A DNA stretch of 64,000 nucleotides. It comes from Billgrantia bachuensis (GTDB lineage Bacteria > Pseudomonadota > Gammaproteobacteria > Pseudomonadales > Halomonadaceae). Shown in pieces: positions 62,129-64,000 of the stretch (positions within the stretch are counted from its first letter, which is position 1; each line of letters opens with the position of its first letter). The stretch spans positions 124,001 to 188,000 of the forward strand of contig NZ_JAAQTO010000023.1 of NCBI RefSeq assembly GCF_011742165.1, read 5' to 3'. The position numbers and the translations under genes are program-made. The notes under the pieces were generated by a model, which made no database searches, was not told the origin of the DNA, and worked only from the letters and a program-made list of their open reading frames with translations.

Positions 62129-63295
62129 ATGCCGACGCTGACGCTCGATCACGGAAGACGGGTCACCCTGACCTATTTCGTCGCCTTCATCGCCATCGGT
62201 ATGTGTGTCGGTCTGCTCGGCCCCACCCTGCCCTACCTCGCCGACATGACGGGATCGGGCATGAGCCAGATCGCCATTCTTTTCACTGCCCGCGCCATGG
62301 GCACCATGCTGGGCTCGGTACTCTCCGGAGTGCTGATCGATCGCTTCGACGGACACCGAGTACTGGCAGCAATGCTGCTGCTACTGGCAGCCGGGCTCGC
62401 CGCGGTACCGTTCAGCCAGGCGCTGATCCTGCTCGCTGCCGTGATGTTGCTGCTCGGCCTGGCCGAGGTGTCGGTCAATGCCGGCGCCAACACACTGCTG
62501 CTGTGGACTCACGGCACAGCGTCGCCGCCGTGGATCAGCGCCCTGCATTTCTGCTTCGGTCTCGGCAACATGCTGGTACCGCTAGTGCTGGTGGCAGTGC
62601 TGCGCCTGGAGTTCTCCTTTGCCTGGGCATTCTGGCTCGTCGCGCTGTATGTCGCGGTCCTGCTGTTTCCGCTGCTGAGCCAGGCCAGCCCTCGACCGCC
62701 CGACATCACCGTCGGCAACCGCCCCGCTTCTCCACCCCAGGATGGCTGGCGGCTGGCGATCTTCCTGCTGATGTTTGGCCTCTATGTCGGTATGGAGGTC
62801 ACCTTCGCCGGCTGGATTACCGCCTATGGCGTGCTCAGCGGCCTGGCACCGGCGGAGGCCGCCCTTCTGGTCACGCTGTTCTGGCTGACACTGTCCGCCG
62901 GACGACTGTTGGCCATACCGCTGATTCGCCTGCTGTCCCCCTGGAAGGTCCTGTGCGGCTGTCTGGCGCTGGGCCTGTTCAGCGCACTGGCGCTGCATGG
63001 CCGGTGGTTGCCGCTACCGCTCATAGCCCTGCTCTTCGGTCTTGCCGCGTCGGCGATCTTTCCCACCCTGTTCGGGTTGAGCAACCAGTTGATGCCCATC
63101 AGCGGGCGCACCACCGGCTGGATCTTCCTGTCCAGTGGGCTCGGCGGCATGGCACTGCCCTCCCTGACCGGGCCACTGCTGGAGCGCGCCGGCACGGGCG
63201 CCTTTCCGCTGTTGCTTGTGGCTCTGGTCGGCCTGTTGCTCCTGGGGCTCGTCGCCCTTCGCGCCAGGGTGAAGCGCAGCACCGATCGTCGCTAA
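62129..63295 (+). CDS. Major facilitator superfamily transporter
   Basis: 388-aa transporter with twelve predicted helices. GMCVGLLGPTLPYLADMTGS, then FTARAMGTMLGSVLSGVLID (the RxxG-type loop 2-3 of MFS sequence) and the second-half GRLLAIPLIRLLSPWKVLCG identify it. It resembles FucP/YfkF-like sugar and drug transporters, but specificity is not clear. ATG 62129 has GGAGATGGC upstream. Convergent with the DUF3422 gene four bases away. Confidence 0.83.
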   Translation: MPTLTLDHGRRVTLTYFVAFIAIGMCVGLLGPTLPYLADMTGSGMSQIAILFTARAMGTMLGSVLSGVLIDRFDGHRVLAAMLLLLAAGLAAVPFSQALILLAAVMLLLGLAEVSVNAGANTLLLWTHGTASPPWISALHFCFGLGNMLVPLVLVAVLRLEFSFAWAFWLVALYVAVLLFPLLSQASPRPPDITVGNRPASPPQDGWRLAIFLLMFGLYVGMEVTFAGWITAYGVLSGLAPAEAALLVTLFWLTLSAGRLLAIPLIRLLSPWKVLCGCLALGLFSALALHGRWLPLPLIALLFGLAASAIFPTLFGLSNQLMPISGRTTGWIFLSSGLGGMALPSLTGPLLERAGTGAFPLLLVALVGLLLLGLVALRARVKRSTDRR

Positions 63296-63299
63296 CGCT

Positions 63300-64000
63300 T
63301 CAGTGCTGCTTCACCCGCCAGATTCGCCAGGCCAGCAGGCCGACGATCAACACCCCCAGCGGCCCCAGAACGGCCGCCGCGGTGTGGGGCTGGACCGAGA
63401 CGCCCAGCGCTTCCAGGCTCTCCAGGCCCAGCTTGAACAGGCTGAACACGTAGTAGCTGATGACGATGATCGAGAGCCCCTCCACCGCCTTCTGGATCTT
63501 GAGCTGACTGCTCGCCCGCTCGTCGAGGCTGTTGAGGATGCTCATGTTCTGCTCCTCGATTTCCACCTGGGCACGTGTTCGCAACAGGTCGTTCAACCGG
63601 GCAGCGCTCTCGGCCAGGCTCTCCTGACGCTCATGGATGGCGGCACAGTAGTGTACCGTGGGGCGAAAGCGCCGCAGGATGAAGGTGCCCAACCGGGGGC
63701 AGTGGTCGACCCGCGCCTCCCTGAGCTCCTCGATACGGGAAAACACGATGCGCGCATAGGCCTCCGTGGCGCTGAAGCGTTGGCGCGAGCGGGCACCGCT
63801 GCGTTCCAGTCGCGCAGAGAGCTGTGAAAGCGCCGTCAGAAGCGGCCGCGGATTGGCTTCTTCCTGCTCGGCGTTGCGATCGGAAAGTTCCCCCAGCTCA
63901 ACCTCGTAGCCCTCCAGTTCCAGCGCCAGTTCCTTGGCCAGGGGCAGCGATAGCGAGGCCATCATTCGGTAGGTTTCGATCTCAAGCAGACGGCGCACCA
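63300..64000 (-). CDS. DUF3422 family protein, 5' end beyond the window
   Basis: C-terminal 233 residues of a larger inner-membrane protein. LLEIETYRMMASLSLPLAKE, ALSQLSARLERSGARSRQRF and EEQNMSILNSLDERASSQLK, followed by two transmembrane helices at the end (SIIVISYYVFSLFKLGL, LGPLGVLIVGLLAWRIWRV), match DUF3422. The frame is open to the last base of the window, so the gene starts to the right of it. Coiled-coil helices dominate. Function unknown. Confidence 0.85.
   Translation of the reverse strand, partial: VRRLLEIETYRMMASLSLPLAKELALELEGYEVELGELSDRNAEQEEANPRPLLTALSQLSARLERSGARSRQRFSATEAYARIVFSRIEELREARVDHCPRLGTFILRRFRPTVHYCAAIHERQESLAESAARLNDLLRTRAQVEIEEQNMSILNSLDERASSQLKIQKAVEGLSIIVISYYVFSLFKLGLESLEALGVSVQPHTAAAVLGPLGVLIVGLLAWRIWRVKQH

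Noticed and set aside
1..64000. CRISPR arrays, tRNA or rRNA genes, insertion sequences, prophage or defence systems
   Set aside because: I scanned for regular short repeats, the tRNA T-loop pattern, terminal inverted repeats with transposase reading frames, and defence-type nuclease or helicase motifs. None was found. The only EEP nuclease-like gene belongs to the ybhP-clsB-ybhN lipid block.

Overview
The window is a stretch of GC-rich gammaproteobacterial chromosome. Gene content points to a moderately halophilic, aerobic heterotroph of the Halomonas type: strongly acidic secreted proteins, an M42 peptidase of the family tied to NAGGN osmolyte synthesis, SSS and TRAP transporters, a caa3-type oxidase, and a YgjV/NfsA/ClsB background. 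This assignment is an inference from protein families, since no rRNA or other marker gene is present. I saw no tRNA, rRNA, CRISPR array, insertion sequence, phage gene or replication origin. Most genes are compact, closely spaced and preceded by clear Shine-Dalgarno sequences.

Layout. 1-5.5 kb: a co-directional sugar-oxidation cluster with an SSS symporter (cut by the window start), an enolase-superfamily sugar-acid enzyme, an alkaline-phosphatase-superfamily phosphodiesterase and a XylB-like aldose dehydrogenase. 5.6-10.6 kb: small envelope proteins, a frameshifted LysR gene divergent from an SDR gene, and an AraC regulator with a LysE exporter interrupted by an in-frame TAG. 10.7-17 kb: an IclR regulator divergent from enoyl-CoA hydratase, acyl-CoA ligase and a DctPQM TRAP transporter, an uptake-plus-CoA-activation unit for an unidentified carboxylic acid. 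17-23 kb: housekeeping and detoxification genes (phosphoesterase, cytosine deaminase-like enzyme, NfsA, non-heme bacterioferritin, YgjV, DMT transporter, YCII, VOC, DUF1772). 24.2-28.4 kb: YfcC-type permease, DUF1028 protein, AllC-like amidohydrolase and a convergent GntR regulator, with a perfect 18-bp palindrome in the promoter. 28.6-31.6 kb: the ybhP-clsB-ybhN lipid operon. 31.7-40 kb: stress and envelope genes (DUF427, Tat-exported SDR, DUF808, M42 peptidase, PRC-barrel, DUF3618, thioredoxin, DUF1499, ExoD). 40-47 kb: a caa3 cytochrome oxidase locus with divergent sco-ctaG and a string of c-type cytochromes. 47.1-49 kb: a class D beta-lactamase divergent from an AmpR-like regulator. 49-64 kb: ArfB, a voltage-sensor-like membrane protein, a proline-racemase-family enzyme with both catalytic cysteines replaced, an MDR oxidoreductase, a lipid kinase, a CBS protein, an alpha/beta hydrolase, an acyltransferase, a large tricorn-like protease whose signal peptide is out of frame with its body, an ABM protein, an MFS transporter and the end of a DUF3422 gene.

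Three genes look broken: LysR by a one-base deletion, LysE by a nonsense codon, and the tricorn-like protease by a one-base frameshift. Each could be real decay or a sequence error. The most unusual signals are the proline-racemase homologue with a Ser/Thr active site, the AmpR/class D beta-lactamase pair, the phosphodiesterase inside a sugar-oxidation operon, the duplicated cytochrome c module beside the caa3 oxidase, and the palindromes at 15.05 kb and 24.2 kb. I found no clear-cut novel defence or mobile system.
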